Part shown: positions 1-12,214 of the stretch, one piece after another
How positions within the stretch are numbered: position 1 is the stretch's first letter
Layout: each line of letters opens with the position of its first letter
Origin: Aselliscus stoliczkanus
Lineage: Eukaryota; Chordata; Mammalia; Chiroptera; Hipposideridae
Direction: 5' to 3'
NCBI GenBank assembly: GCA_033961575.1
Contig: CM066730.1
Coordinates: 120,679,523-120,743,522 of the forward strand
DNA: 64,000 bases
Program-made: the position numbers and the translations under genes
The notes under the pieces: model-generated
Told to the model about the DNA's origin: nothing
What the model saw: the letters and a program-made list of their open reading frames with translations, nothing else
Database searches by the model: none

Positions 1-504
1 TTATGTTAAGACTTTCCTATATAGTTGCAGTTTTTATTTAGTTCATTTAATTAGCAGAAATGAGTTTAGTCTACTCATAGATGGCAAAGTAGCACCAAAA
101 CTTATTACATTTAATGTGTACATTAAATTACAGAAGTACTTGTTTAAGTTCAAAACAACAAATAAACTTGCTATTATTTCTAATGACATTTATTATAAAG
201 AAATCTTTTGACCTTTAGCTGTCTCTCTTGTTTTTAATTAAAGAAGACATAAAACAAATTCATATATCTGTTATTTATATTCTAGAATAAGTTGATTTAT
301 TGTGTTTAAAGTCCTTTTTTAAAAAGCATAGAAAATATGTACTTCATCTAACCATTTTCAAGGTCACTGCCTATTTATTTGTGTGTTACCCAAATGAAGA
401 TTTTTTTTTTTTTGCTTTTGTTTTTGTTTTTTTCTGACTTCAAAGTCAGGCATTCTACTGTTTATTACTGTCATTGAAGATAAATTTTTTACACTTTATG
501 TATT
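1..504. other. AT-rich intergenic sequence, no feature recognised
   Basis: AT-rich sequence with short poly-T runs near 400-435. No open frame, repeat family or RNA gene was recognised. The 3' end of a minus-strand L1 begins at about 505. Confidence 0.6.
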
Positions 505-1639
505 TATGTATTTATTTTGACATTCAATATTATTTTATATCCATTTCAAGTGTACAGCATAGTGATTAGACATTTATATAATTTAAGAAGTGATTCCGTT
601 GAATAGCCTAGTACGTATCTGACACTATGCATAGTTATTACCATATCATTGACTATATTCTCTATGCTTTACTTTACATCCCATAACTATTTTGTAACTA
701 CCAATTGGTACTTCTTAATCCTTCCACTTTTTCATCCTGCTTACCAACCTCCCTCTGATTTTATCATCCTGATAAATCTAGTGCCCATCTGACACCATGC
801 ATAGTCATAAACAATAGTATTGACTATATTCCTTATGCTGTACCCGATATTCCTATGACTACTTTGTAACAACAAATTTGTGCTTCTTAATCCCTTCCCC
901 TTTTTAACTAACCCCCAATCCTCTCCTATGTGGCAACCATCAAAATGTTCTCTGTATGTATGAGTTTGTTTCTGTTTTGTTTGTCTATTTTGTTCTTTAG
1001 ATTCCACATATTAATATAAACAAAATCACATTGCATCCATCTTTCTCTGTCTGACATACTCAACTCAGCACAATATCCTCTAGGTCCATCTATGCTGCCG
1101 CAGATTGCAAGAACCTATTCGCTTCAATGACTGAGCAATATTCCATTGTATGTATGTATGATTTCCTCTATATTCATTCTTCCATCAATAAACACCCAGG
1201 CTGCCTCCACATCTTGACCATTGTAAACAATGCTGAAATGAACATATGGATACACATATCCCCTTGAGGTAGCATTTCAGGTTTCTTCAGGGAAATACCC
1301 AGAAATTGGATTATTGGGTTCTTTGTCTCTTGTTAGAGCCCCTTCTTCTTTTTCTTTTAAGTCTATTTTATCTGGTATAAGTATTGCTACTCTAGCTTTT
1401 TGTTGTTGTGGTTTCCATTTTCATGAAATATACTTTCCCCATTCCTTTATAATTGGCCTGTGGGTGTCTTTTGATCTGAAATGAGTCTCTTGCAGTCAGC
1501 ACATGTAAGAGTCTTATTTTCTTATTCATTCAGCCACCCTATCTTATGATTGGAGCATTCACTCCATTTACATTTAAAGTAATTGTTGCCATGTTATTTT
1601 TCATAATTTTTACCTTTTTGGTCTGGAAAAGTCCTTCTG

Positions 1640-2263
1640 TTCTAAATGATAGCTTTTCCAGGTAGAGTAGTCTAGATTGTAGGTCCTTGCTTTTCATTAC
1701 TTTGAATAATTCCTACCAATCCCTCTGGCCTGCAAAGTTTCTGTTGAGAAATCAACTGATAGCCTTATGGGAGCTCCCTTGTATGTAACTAATTGCTTTT
1801 CTCTTACTGCTTTTAAGGTTCTTTCTTTGGCATTTTAATTATGATGTGTCTTAGTATTGGCCTATTTGCTTTCATCTTGTTTGGGTCTCTCTGTGCTTTC
1901 TGGGCTTGTATATCTATTTCCTCTACCATGTTAGGGAAGTTTTCTGTCATTATTTCTTCAAATTCCTTGTTCTCTCTTCCTTCTTGTAAACACTATGATG
2001 TAAATGTTGATATGCTTGGTGTTGTCCCAAAGACCCTTGAAACAACTCTTCTCATTTTTTGGATTCTTTTTTTTTAAAGTTTTCATCTCTATTTTAATGT
2101 TTCTTATCTCTTTGTTGAGGTTCTCCCTGAGATCACTGAACATCCTTATAACCAGTGTTTGGAACTCTCCATCTGGTAGATTGCTTGTCTCCATTTTGTT
2201 TAGTCCTTTCTCTAGAGCTTTATTCTGATCTGTCTTTTGGGACATGTTTCTTTGCCTTTCCAT
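1640..2263 (-). pseudogene. L1 ORF1 remnant
   Basis: On the minus strand, a methionine at 2263 opens a frame with the residues LPDGEFQTLVIRM, typical of the N-terminal part of many non-primate L1 ORF1 proteins. A short coiled-coil-like Lys/Glu stretch follows, then GLWDNTKHINI, which belongs to the start of the RRM-like domain. The frame stops at 1958. The C-terminal RNA-binding part (antisense of 'SAETLQARR', near 1735-1760) continues in other frames to about 1640. ORF1 normally spans about 1 kb, so this roughly 620-bp copy has lost much of the coiled coil and is frameshifted. It would not make a working RNA chaperone. Confidence 0.75.
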
Positions 2264-3381
2264 TTCAGCTGCCTCCTAGTGTTTGTTTCTATGTATGAAG
2301 CAGGGCTGCTGTGCCTCTTGGTCTTAGTACAGTGGCTTTATGTAGTGGTTTCTTGAGGGACCCAGTGGTGTGGTCTCCTTCATCACCAGAACTGGGTAAA
2401 CTGGGTGTGTCCTTTGTGTGGGTTGTGTGTGCCCTCCTGGTGTAGTGTAACCTTGGTTGCTGTTGACACATCGGTGGGAGGGATTGACTCTTGGGCTGAT
2501 TGATTGTGAGCACTGGCCATGACTATAATGAAAGAGCTGTGGTTCAGAGATTGATCCTACAGAGCAGGGTTCATGTTAGCAGGGCTCTGGTGCCTGCCCA
2601 GCCTGCCCTCTATGTATGTCATCCTTGGAGGCGGCAGGGTGATACTCCTGATTGGTCCAAAGCTGGCCACCAGGTATGTCAGCCCTGGAGCTTCCTGAGA
2701 GGGCACCTGCTGCAGTCCATGTTTAGCTGTAACCTGTGTTCTGCCTAGGACCACCTGACATGAGCCACAAAGCAATCTGCAGATGGCTGCTGCCTGAACT
2801 GGGCTTAGAGATGCCGCGAGAGGACAATCTGTGAACCAATACTGGCTGTTACTAGTGTTGGGCTTATGGCTGCTCAGCCAGAGATATGGGACATGCTGAG
2901 GCCAGATGCTGCTTGTGTGGGTTTTGTGAAACTTTGTGAGATTTTATGGAAGTCTCCAGCATGAGCTAAGACAGATTATATGTAAAAGCCACTGGTAGTG
3001 GCCTTGGTGTGCCCCAAATTTGGGTGGGACATGGTCTCAGGGAATCAGTAGGATAAGACAGATGAAAGGTGATAGCCAGATTCAGGTATGGTGGCTGCCT
3101 GCATCTGCACACAGGGAGGGGGAGGGCACAACAAGGAAACAATGGCTTCTGCCAGCTCCTCTGTTTCAGAAAAAGCTGCCCCTCCAGCCCTCACCCTAAA
3201 GACAGACAATTCAGTTCCTCCTCGTATGTCCCTGGCACCTTTCAAGCTGCTGTCGCAGCACTGGAGCTCTGAGTGAGTGAGTCTGTCAGCAAGTAAGTCC
3301 ATGTGTGTGGGCCCTCTAAGAGGAGCACCTAGGACTACAGCTGCCCTCTGTCTCACTCAGCCACAGTCTCCACTGGTTTTC

Positions 3382-3832
3382 TTTTTCTTTTTTCTTTTTT
3401 AAAGATTTTATTGGGGAATTGGCGGAGGGGAACAGCGTTGGGGAATCGGGGAAGGGGAACAGACAAGTTGCTGTCTTTTTGTTCTTCAGTTTAGTTGCGG
3501 AGGCTGTTGCTTCACTGTTGGTATCATCATTGCGCTCTTCCCGGATGAGGCAGATCAGTCGCTGGCCTCTGGATGTCGCTCACCGCGGCTATTGGCAGCT
3601 CACTCTTGGCTGCCAGCCGCTCACGCTGGCTGCGGGCCACACACTGTAGCCTATGGCAGCCCACTGCAGCAGGGGCTGCAGCCCACACCATCACCGGGGC
3701 TCGCACAGCCCAGCTCCAGGTGGAGCTGTTGTTAGCTGTAGAGGGCAGTGTCACTGGCCCTCATGTGGGATCCGAACCGGGGCCGCTGGCATCCCAAAAC
3801 CAGCACTTAACCAATGCGCCACTCGGCCGGCC
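3382..3832 (-). mobile_element. Long tRNA-derived SINE, VES/MEG-like (copy A)
   Basis: On the minus strand it starts GGCCGGCCGAGTGGCGCATTGG at 3832, with a Pol III B box (GGTTCGGATCC) in the tRNA-like head, and ends in AATAAAATCTTTAAAA plus an A/G-rich tail near 3382. A perfect 13-bp target-site duplication, TCCACTGGTTTTC, flanks it (3369-3381 and 3833-3845). It interrupts the 5' UTR of the minus-strand L1, so it inserted after that L1. Its GC content is far above that of the surroundings, which creates spurious open frames on both strands. Confidence 0.9.
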
Positions 3833-4621
3833 TCCACTGGTTTTCACAGCCAGAAGTTATAGGGACTTCTCTTTCCAGCAATGGAACCCTGGGCTGAGGA
3901 GGCTGGTATAGGGCTGGAACCCCTTGCTCCTTCTCCCTGGAGGAGATATCCACAGCAGAGATATCCCTCCTGATTTGTAATGGTAACACATGGGTGTGGG
4001 ACCAGCCTGTTCTGTGTCTCTGCCCCTCCTACCAGTCTCAAGGTGGCTTCTTCTATAGTTGTAGGGCCTCATTTCAACTGTTTCAGTGAGCTGACTTCAG
4101 GTGATTCTCAGTGATGGTTTTTCTGTAGTTTAGTTGTAATTGATGTGGTCCCGAGAGGAGATGAGCATAGTGTTTATCTACGTTGCCATCTTTGCAGATA
4201 AAGTTATATTTTAAAATTATGTTTGTATTGCCTGTCTAAAATGTTGTGAAAAAGTATATTTCTTTAGGAAAAAAATAACATCCTGTTAGTTTGAGAATTA
4301 ATCTCAAAATTTAGTGATTTTACAAAAAATGAAATTATTAGGTTGTTGACAGTAATTTTGTTAGCAGTTTGTGAGGTTTTAATTACAATGCAACTGAATG
4401 AAGAAATCTAAATCAAACAATGGAAATAATAGATTATTCTCTGTAATGTCTCTCTAATGTCTGATCTTAAACATAATATGAATAAAGCTCCTCTTATGTA
4501 CTATTTCAAAATTGCCACTAATTTAAAGAACCAGATAATTTTTAAATCACTTGACCCACCCTTTAAATCTCATATAAATAATAACCTGTAAGGATAAAAT
4601 AGTCCTGTAGAAAAGTTGGAG

Positions 4622-4622
4622 A

Positions 4623-4683
<61 letters not shown>
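4622..4683. repeat. Compound microsatellite (GT)n(AT)n
   Basis: About 10 uninterrupted GT units run directly into about 20 AT units. Confidence 0.95.
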
Positions 4684-4686
<3 letters not shown>

Positions 4687-5425
4687 TCAAATCAAAATGC
4701 ATGTAAACTATTTTGAAAAATATATTTTAGATGTGTAAGTAAAACATACATGACATTATAATTGAACTGTAAGGTACTATTTCAGTCTCTTTTCAACAGT
4801 TTCTATAAGCATTTAAAATGGACAAGTAAACCCCATTGTAGACAGCTATGTAATAGCCCATTAAACCAGAGTTGCTCTATTGCTATAACTGACTCTTTGA
4901 AACTGATGTGATACAGACTGTAACAGCCTTCAGTTAAAAAAAAAATCAAAAATGAACAGCATTTTTTAATTTATTTTTTGCTATTCCTGCTATTAGAACT
5001 AAATTCTAAACAAAAGAAAATTTAATAAAAAGCAGATATCTTTTTGATTGCCACCTTCAGCCCAAACCATTTTAGTTTCAAAGAGACAGTAGAGTTGATA
5101 AGCTACTGTTTAAAAGGTTGGCCTGGGGTTACTTACAGTATCTTTATCCTGTAGACTGTCCAAAACCCACTAGAGTTTAAATGTTTAATCTTAGAAGAAA
5201 TATTATGTTGTTAAATTGAAAATAAATGAATGAAACACATTCTAGAAGAAAAAGACATAACAACTAAGGTGTATCAATATGCATATCTTTTATTAGGAAT
5301 TAGCATCTTTGTGTTTACTCATTTATCTTAATAGACATCTGTAATATGCCTTTTACTATAATATCCATTGTAGACATATATTTTATATATGTATATATAA
5401 TTTCTATTTAAAATATGTATAAATG

Positions 5426-5501
<76 letters not shown>
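5426..5501. repeat. Compound microsatellite (CT)n(TA)n
   Basis: About 13 CT units pass directly into about 24 TA units. The polypyrimidine half joined to an alternating AT half is prone to non-B structure and slippage. Confidence 0.95.
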
Positions 5502-6903
5502 CTAGTAATGAAATCTTACACTCAGAGTTTAATTTACAACAAACCATGTGATCAAGCAAACAAACTCTCATTGCTCTCATTGCACCCTTGATACTTTCAC
5601 TTTATCTCTGACTAAAGCTTTGGGTCTTCTAAAATTCTTATTTTTGTTTGCACTGGGATAACTCTATGAGATCAGAGTACTTGATTCTTAAATATGACTG
5701 AAAGTGAGGATGTTCACACTTACAAATTTCTGAATAGAAGGCATGCTTTTTGTATCTGAAACAAAATGCTTTTATATTAGAATATTATAATAAATAATCT
5801 CCTTCTTTTAAATAGTAAGCATTGGCTATAGATTTGCCAGTGAAGATGTCTAATCATAGCAGAGCTGGTTAAGTATAACCAGTTTTCTTCCACCTCTGAT
5901 AATTTATTGTAGCTTCGAGATGGGGAGCATATATACAGTACTACTGAGATAATTAACCCAAAATATTTTATGCTATTAATTCAGTTTATTTTTGGTGACT
6001 CAGATGTTATATTCCATGTAGCGTGAACTTGTCAGTGTGCTAACTCTTATTGGTAGGCTTTTCTTTAATTTGACAGATTTTAAGGTGCCCAAATACATCC
6101 TAGATCAAATGGGACGGAACTTCTTCCCATTAATTATGAATTGGTACCATTGTTACACAATAGAATTTAAGATTTCCCTTTCTTAATTTAAAGTTCTGTC
6201 CTTTTGCTATCTCTGCAGTTTATAATCATTGTTTTCCATGTCAATATTAGTACATGATGAATGATTCTGAAAGTAATTATACATCCATGAATTACTTTTT
6301 TGGAACATACGTATCAAGCAAACTGAAGATCATAGATTTTCTTAAAATTTCAATGTCAGTCTTGAAATTTTCAAGGCATTGACTTAGATCCTGACTTAAT
6401 AATTGCTATACATTATAGGTAACATAAGACTCAGAGATGGGCAATTTGCAGAAGTGTCTTGGCACAACAGCACGTTTCTTCACTTACTTTAACGATTGCT
6501 CATGAAAATCATATGAGGATATTTAAATAAATGCAGCCAGTTCATTTGAGTTCTTATATGATCCATTCTGATGAATATGCATCAATTCAAACTTTTGAAC
6601 AATCAAATCATTCCCTTTCCCTCATTTTTCATGTAAAAAGTAAGGACATTCTATTTGAAAATAACATTAACACAATGTCACGATTGAGTATTTAAGTGAA
6701 CAAAAGTCAGAAAAATCAGTTTCTCATTTGTCTAGAGCTGTAGCTTGCCAAAATAGTATATATCTTAAAAAACAAAACTACTAAAAAATCATGAGATATT
6801 CCTAAGTAAAACAACCATTCATTTCATTTTCCTTGCTAAACATTTTAAAAGAGAATAAAAAGGTAACCGCAAGTCATTGACAAACTATATTAACAATGCA
6901 ACA

Positions 6904-7367
6904 GGGCCGGCCGAGTGGCGCATTGGTTAAGCGCTGGTTTTGGGATGCCAGCGGCCCCGGTTCGGATCCCACATGAGGGCCAGTGACACTGCCCTCTACA
7001 GCTAACAACAGCTCCACCTGGAGCTGGGCTGTGCGAGCCCCGGTGATGGTGTGGGCTGCAGCCCCTGCTGCAGTGGGCTGCCATAGGCTACAGTGAGTGG
7101 CCCGCAGCCAGCGTGAGCGGCTGGCAGCCAGCATGAGCTGCCAATAGCCGCAGTGAGCGACATCCAGAGGCCAGCGACCGATCTGCCTCATCCGGGAAGA
7201 GCGCAATGACGATACCAACAGTGAAGCAACATCCTCCACAACTAAAAACTGAAGAACAGAAGGACAGCAACTTGTCTGTTCCCCTTCCCCGATTCCCCAA
7301 CGCTGTTCCCCTCCACCAATTCCCCAATAAAATCTTTAAAAAACAAAAAAAAAAAAACAAAAACAAA
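6904..7367 (+). mobile_element. Long tRNA-derived SINE, VES/MEG-like (copy B)
   Basis: A near-complete copy. A box TGGCGCATTGG lies at 6916-6926 and B box GGTTCGGATCC at 6959-6969. The VES-like body (CTCCACCTGGAGCTGG, CCACAACTAAAAACTGAAG) follows, and the 3' end is CCCCAATAAAATCTTTAAAA with an A-rich (AAAAAC)n tail. A perfect 12-bp target-site duplication, AACAATGCAACA, flanks it (6892-6903 and 7368-7379). It carries a 2-bp deletion (CCCACATGAGG, against CCCACATATGAGG in the short family) shared with copies A and C. The perfect duplication suggests a recent insertion made with L1 machinery. Confidence 0.92.
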
Positions 7368-7379
7368 AACAATGCAACA

Positions 7380-8041
7380 AACCACATGAAAAATCCTTAA
7401 ATTCTTCTAGTCAGTTCAATAAAGCTTTGCCCAATGCATTTTAAAATATGGATGGTTGCAAACTAAAATAAGTAAGTCACATAGGAAAGGGAAAAATGTA
7501 ATCTGATGAACCACCTGGTCACTCAAAGTGAATTATTTGTATTCAATATTCAGCATAGATTGCTTGGAATTTTCCCATGAACATTCAATATTTCTAAACT
7601 GAACCCATAGTTATTCAAAATTAACACAATGATTGAAGTGGAAAATTCTTTAAGTTTTTCTATTTAGCTAATTATCCCCCAACTTACTTCAATCTTCTAC
7701 AACGCAGTTCATAGCGACACCAAACAATTCTAGTTCTCCATTAATTAGATATTTCTCTTTTTAACCTGGATTTTTTCAGAAAAGAAAAAAAAAAAGTAAT
7801 GAATTCTAAATTTCATGATCTTAATTGAACACTTTATCTCAGAGTGTTTGATTACTTTTTCTCCCTAGATGAATTTAACATACCGAAAGCCATTGAATGA
7901 GAAATATTGAAATCAGAGCATTGAACCACTTTGATTTTAGGGAAGTTATATTAATGAAGCACTGTGAAAAGCAGCAGTAAAATACCTGGTAACTCAGAAA
8001 GACTGTCTTGAACTTGGCACAAAATAATTTTGCTCTACTCT

Positions 8042-8090
<49 letters not shown>

Positions 8091-8589
8091 TGTATACAGA
8101 TAGCTGAGTCAGGAATGTATGATGTAAGTATTGGAGATAGAAACAGTTGATCATTGTATTTTGAGAAAAATTGGACAGAGGTTGTTGGGGATTTTGAATA
8201 AGAAAAGATAGGTGAAATGGATGAAGTTGTATAAGGTCAATTCATACTCTGTTGAACACATGGGTTCTGTGATTGAAAAGTCTCTATATTAAATATTATT
8301 CATTTCTCTTAGAGAATAACAATATGTAGTATGTTTTAGATTCTGGAAAATTTTACAGTAATGTGATACATTTAATTTTATTTAAGTATTTTTCACTTAT
8401 TTGATCTTCTAGACCTTTATTTAAGAAGTAACAAATATATATCAGGATTTTTTTTGTCCAAAACATAATTTGAAAAAAAAAAGTCATAAAGTAAGAGTGC
8501 AATTATGATTATTATCAAGCTGCAGAAGTCATGATGGTTGAATTATAGAAAGATTAGTCCTAGCATTGTAGGAGAAGAGCATAGAGAAA
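7380..8589. other. AT-rich intergenic sequence
   Basis: Apart from the AT microsatellite at 8045-8088, no repeat family or coding frame was recognised. Confidence 0.5.
8045..8088. repeat. (AT)n microsatellite
   Basis: About 22 uninterrupted AT units. Confidence 0.95.
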
Positions 8590-9030
8590 TTAGTAGAATA
8601 AAGGTCCTTGAATATCAGTGCTAAGGACTTTATACATTATCCATATTCTATGAAGCTCTGAAGAGTTGTTAAAGGATTTTTTAACAGGCATCTGATATGA
8701 TCAGATTTATATTTTAGAAAGATTCCTAAAATAAGTACTTAGAATATAATTGATGATACAAGAATTAGGACTGATAACACTGAAATTAGAGTGACCAGTA
8801 AAACACCATTGCAAAAATAAGAGAAAAATAAAGGCCTAAAGTGTTGCTGTGGAGATGGGGCTAAAATGAGGAGAATAGAATGGGGAGATATTAAAGGAGT
8901 AGAATGAATAGGATTAGGTGGCCATATTGAATGTAGGAGATGAGTGAAATTTAGGAATCTGGGATGAATCCCAAGTCATCATGGAAAAGTCAGTTACAGT
9001 GGTAGCTTAGAGAACCAGGGGAGAGGAGTG
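8590..9030 (+). repeat. Ancient medium-reiterated repeat, family not named
   Basis: Degenerate matches to a mammal-wide repeat that I recall by phrases such as 'gaccatgtaaggactttata...gatctgattt' and '...gtggagatgg...gaggaat'. The same family seems to recur at 35060-35600 and, as another segment, at 51780-51970. Divergence is high. I cannot name the family without a repeat library. Confidence 0.35.
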
Positions 9031-9944
9031 ATGAAACTTTTAAATTGTTTTTGTGATGACATTTTAAACTAAATATTCTAGACTGAAACTTCTTGATTAA
9101 TGGCTTTGGAAAGCTTGATTGATTAGTTAAGATCTCTAGTGCATTGTTAAATAAACTTTATGATACAGGAGCGTATTCCATTCTTGTTGTGGCTTAGGAT
9201 AATTCAAAATCCTTCTTTCTAACCCCCTTATGGAAATGAATGAGAATTTTTTTCATGCTGTATAGCCATGTGCCCAACTCTACCTCTATTTGGTGAGATT
9301 GCGTCCTAGATGGGAAAGAGCTGAATCATACCACCATATGAAATCTCTGGGTATTAATAAGCATTATTACACATGGAGAGCTTAATAGGCAATAAGTTGA
9401 CTTCTAAGGATTGGTGGTTCTTAATATATATGAAGGAATAGAAAACCTGGGCATTGACTCAAGTTCTATGAAGCTTCCTGGCACTGATTCACTTCCTCAT
9501 GTCTTTTTAATCTCATCCTGTCTCATCTAACGATATCTAACCTGCCTTGCCCCTCTGCCCCTCCTCCCAAATCTCTTCCTATCATTAGGATCTGGTTTCA
9601 AGAAAATCTTAGGCAACAACAGGGCCTCAGGAAGCAAGGGTGGGAATAAAATTTGAGTCTGTTACTTGGACATCTTCCATCCCTTTTAGTGTTGGGTTGA
9701 GATATAATTTGACTTACTTTAATTTGTGCATTGGCCTCTCAACACTGTCTATCTTGGTGATGCATATGATTCCCATTTCAGTCTGTTTTTGTCAGTCCAC
9801 ATGTTCTATATCTTCATTTTCCAACTTAAGGTTTATTTGTGTTCAGTCTCATCTGCTTTGTCTCTTCTCCCAAAGAAAGAGAGCACTTTTATGTTACTTT
9901 TGGAAACCCAATGGAAGAGCATTAGGCCCTCTCTGTGGCTAAAT
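9031..9944. other. Intergenic sequence, no feature recognised
   Basis: The open stretch of about 100 codons near 9640-9940 has no recognisable domain, no splice context and average composition. I treat it as chance. Confidence 0.5.
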
Positions 9945-10272
9945 CAGAGGAGCACAAACTACAGCCCATGAGCCACATCTGATCCATGGAACATTTTTGT
10001 ATGGTCTGTGAGCTGAGAGTATTTTTTACAGTTTTAAATGGTTCAAAAATATCAGGAAAAAATTCTCTTTCATGACATGGGAAAATTATATAAAAATTTA
10101 ATTTGTTTCCATAAAGAAAGTTTTCTTTATTCTTTTATTTATTGTCCATGATTGTTTTCTCACTACAAGGGTACAATTGAAAAGTTTGAAAAGTTGTGAT
10201 AGAAAGTATGTGTCGCGTAAAGCCTAAACTATTTACAAGCTGGCTCTTGACACAAAGGGTTTGCCAACCGCT
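9945..10272 (+). mobile_element. Nonautonomous hAT-Charlie element, old
   Basis: The ends are imperfect inverted copies: CAGAGGAGCACAAACTACAGCCC on the left against GGGTTTGCCAACCGCT on the right. The interior contains GAAAATTATATAAAAATTTAA, CATAAAGAAAGTTTTCTTTA and AAAGCCTAAACTATTTAC, characteristic of a mammal-wide Charlie MITE whose consensus begins CAGGGGTCGGCAAACT. A poor 8-bp duplication is visible (GGCTAAAT on the left, CGCTAATC on the right). There is no transposase. Confidence 0.7.
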
Positions 10273-10904
10273 AATCCAGGCTATTCCTTCCTCCATTAAT
10301 ATCTTACTATTCCAGTAGCATTCAGGCCATGAAGCCTCTCTATAGGACTCACACTCCAGGAAGTGAGATCATAATTTTTATTTAGGCAATTTCCTAAACT
10401 AATATGAAGTTTCTGTCATCTTTGGGATTCATCCTGAGAGAAGATGAGAGCAGCAAGAAACTGATCAGCCAGCTACATTTCAGCTCTTCTTTTGTCTTCT
10501 CCATCTTTCTTTAAATCCCTCACACCAGCACAGGAAGAGTTGCAAAGCTCCTTTCTGTACCACTGCTCTTAGCCTTTTTAGGAACACATTTTTCTCTGTC
10601 ACCAAAATGTCTGGTTCTTATGATAAAACTCTATTATAAAGTCTATTATCTCTGCTATGGATTTATAAGTTCAATTTAAAAGCTCAAAATTTACTTCTAT
10701 GGAAACATTATCCTGAAGATTAGTGTTTACAGAAACCAACTGATTATGTGTGAACTGTGGTTTAAGAATAATGGGTTAACAGAAGCTAGGGGGAAATTCC
10801 CGAGTTTCCTTTTGGGACCATTTATTGAATATGAATTGTATGTTTGTTCAATGGTTTGTTTTTCAGGTAGTGAGATAAATGGTTTACTTTTTTACCTGTG
10901 TTTA
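10273..10904. other. Intergenic sequence, no feature recognised
   Basis: Mixed composition, no family recognised. The 62-codon frame at 10746-10934 lacks domain features and overlaps the MIR. Confidence 0.5.
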
Positions 10905-11025
10905 ACTTATTTAATTGTAACAAAAACCCTATAAGTTAGATTCTATTGTTATATCATTTTAAAATGAGGGAACAGAGATATTAAATAAATTGCCAAGACT
11001 TGCTTAGTTTATAACTGATGGTGAC
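10905..11025 (-). mobile_element. MIR SINE fragment
   Basis: The plus strand reads like the reverse complement of the MIR core and 3' half: AACAAAAACCCTATAAG..., a degraded 'gaggaaactgag' (GAGGGAACAGAG), then AATTGCCAAGACTTGC. Confidence 0.6.
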
Positions 11026-11056
11026 AAAACTTGACTACTTGTTGGTGTAACTTTAA

Positions 11057-11060
<4 letters not shown>

Positions 11061-11120
<60 letters not shown>

Positions 11121-11133
11121 GGAGAGAGAGAGA
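11061..11133. repeat. Compound microsatellite (GT)n(GA)n
   Basis: About 22 GT units followed by about 14 GA units with one GG interruption. Confidence 0.95.
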
Positions 11134-11911
11134 TGCATTAGGAAAACTCGTTTAAAATTAGAAAAGGCAGATTATTATATTATTATACTAATCCTAGATA
11201 ACAGTTTTGTTCACATTGTTATTCTAAGATATATCAGTGTATAAAACGGAAGTATCTATCCAGCACTTTACAGCCTAGTTTACAATGCCTCAACAATAAT
11301 TATAATAGTGAAAAGTTTGAGGATAGTTTGTTAAAAGCCATAATTATCCTGAAGTCATTCCGATATATGTAATAGTGAAGTGAAAGTTTAAACACTTCAA
11401 TTTAGTATGTTCTGTAAAGCACACTTCTCTTGATGATACATTGATGGTAGTGGTATAGACAGAAATGGAAGGGAAATGTGGTAAAATATATGACCAGGGA
11501 GAGTTTCTGATAACTTCTGTTTACTGAGAATGTATTTGCATTTCCTTTGTTAATCTATGTGAGGCTTTTCCTTTATGTTGACAATTTTTCAAACATATTT
11601 TTTTCCTTTCATACATGAAGCTGATTCTGATTTTTAATAATATTTTAATATTCTAGGGGCTTTCATGAGGGAGTATTTTAGAAATGTTTTTTTGATATTG
11701 AATGGCATCAACAGCTTCCTAGGCTGAATCCAGCATAACATAAAGTATTTCCACAGCATGCTTTTTCTGAATTTATTCTTTACAGTGTTCATACTTTCAG
11801 ACAAAATGTGAATAAAGCATTTTTAAGCCTTAAACTGAACAAATATCTAAACATCTACATCTATTTCTATATATCTGGATGAAAACATGATCTACAATTG
11901 ACACAAATTAC

Positions 11912-11955
<44 letters not shown>

Positions 11956-12214
11956 CCTGGTATATACTGGTAGGTATACATAAAGATAACAAAAATAAAA
12001 ACAAACTAATTAAAGGAAAAAAGGAACAATAAGACATTTTTTTTTCACCATCTCTGTGAAATAATGATTGGTATTGCCAAGAACACTTTCCTGAATTATA
12101 CTTCAGAAAACAAGGCTTTCATGATTAAAAGAAAAAAAAGAATACAAAACTTACTTATTGTGATTTAATTTGCTTTCTTACATTGGCATAAAAGATTTGG
12201 GGCATATTGTATTC
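11134..12214. other. AT-rich intergenic sequence
   Basis: Contains a (TA)n tract of about 19 units at 11917-11954. Otherwise no repeat or gene was recognised. Confidence 0.5.

Larger units (their letters stand above)
505..4197 (-). mobile_element. L1 retrotransposon, internally deleted (HAL1-like layout), minus strand
   Basis: Read on the minus strand, the order is 5' UTR (4197 to about 2290, interrupted by a SINE), ORF1 remnant (2263 to about 1640), the start of ORF2 (about 1610-1340, matching the antisense of the conserved 'TLNVNGLN' region) and then directly the 3' UTR (about 1310-505). The 5' end at 4197 reads TGCAAAGATGGCAACG, typical of a mammalian L1 start. Nearly all of ORF2, including the reverse transcriptase, is missing, so the element cannot be autonomous. 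Either one deletion joined early ORF2 to the 3' UTR, or the element belongs to a half-L1 lineage. Family assignment is from memory of L1 structure. Confidence 0.8.
4198..6903. other. AT-rich intergenic sequence with two compound microsatellites
   Basis: No gene or interspersed repeat was recognised apart from simple repeats at 4622-4683 and 5426-5501. All six frames are broken at short intervals. Confidence 0.5.

Noticed and set aside
1841..2228. Plus-strand hydrophobic frames at 1841-2077 and 2004-2228
   Set aside because: Antisense of L1 ORF1. The T-rich antisense gives apparent membrane segments.
3527..3911. Overlapping open frames of 60-112 codons in the SINE at 3382-3832 and the same peptides again at 6874-7387 and 28722-29268
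   Set aside because: They recur because the GC-rich SINE recurs. They lie on both strands, run into flanking DNA and have no coding signature.
6904..6975. tRNA gene
   Set aside because: The head has A and B boxes but is part of a SINE with poly-A and target-site duplications. I could not see a complete cloverleaf with a conserved anticodon arm.
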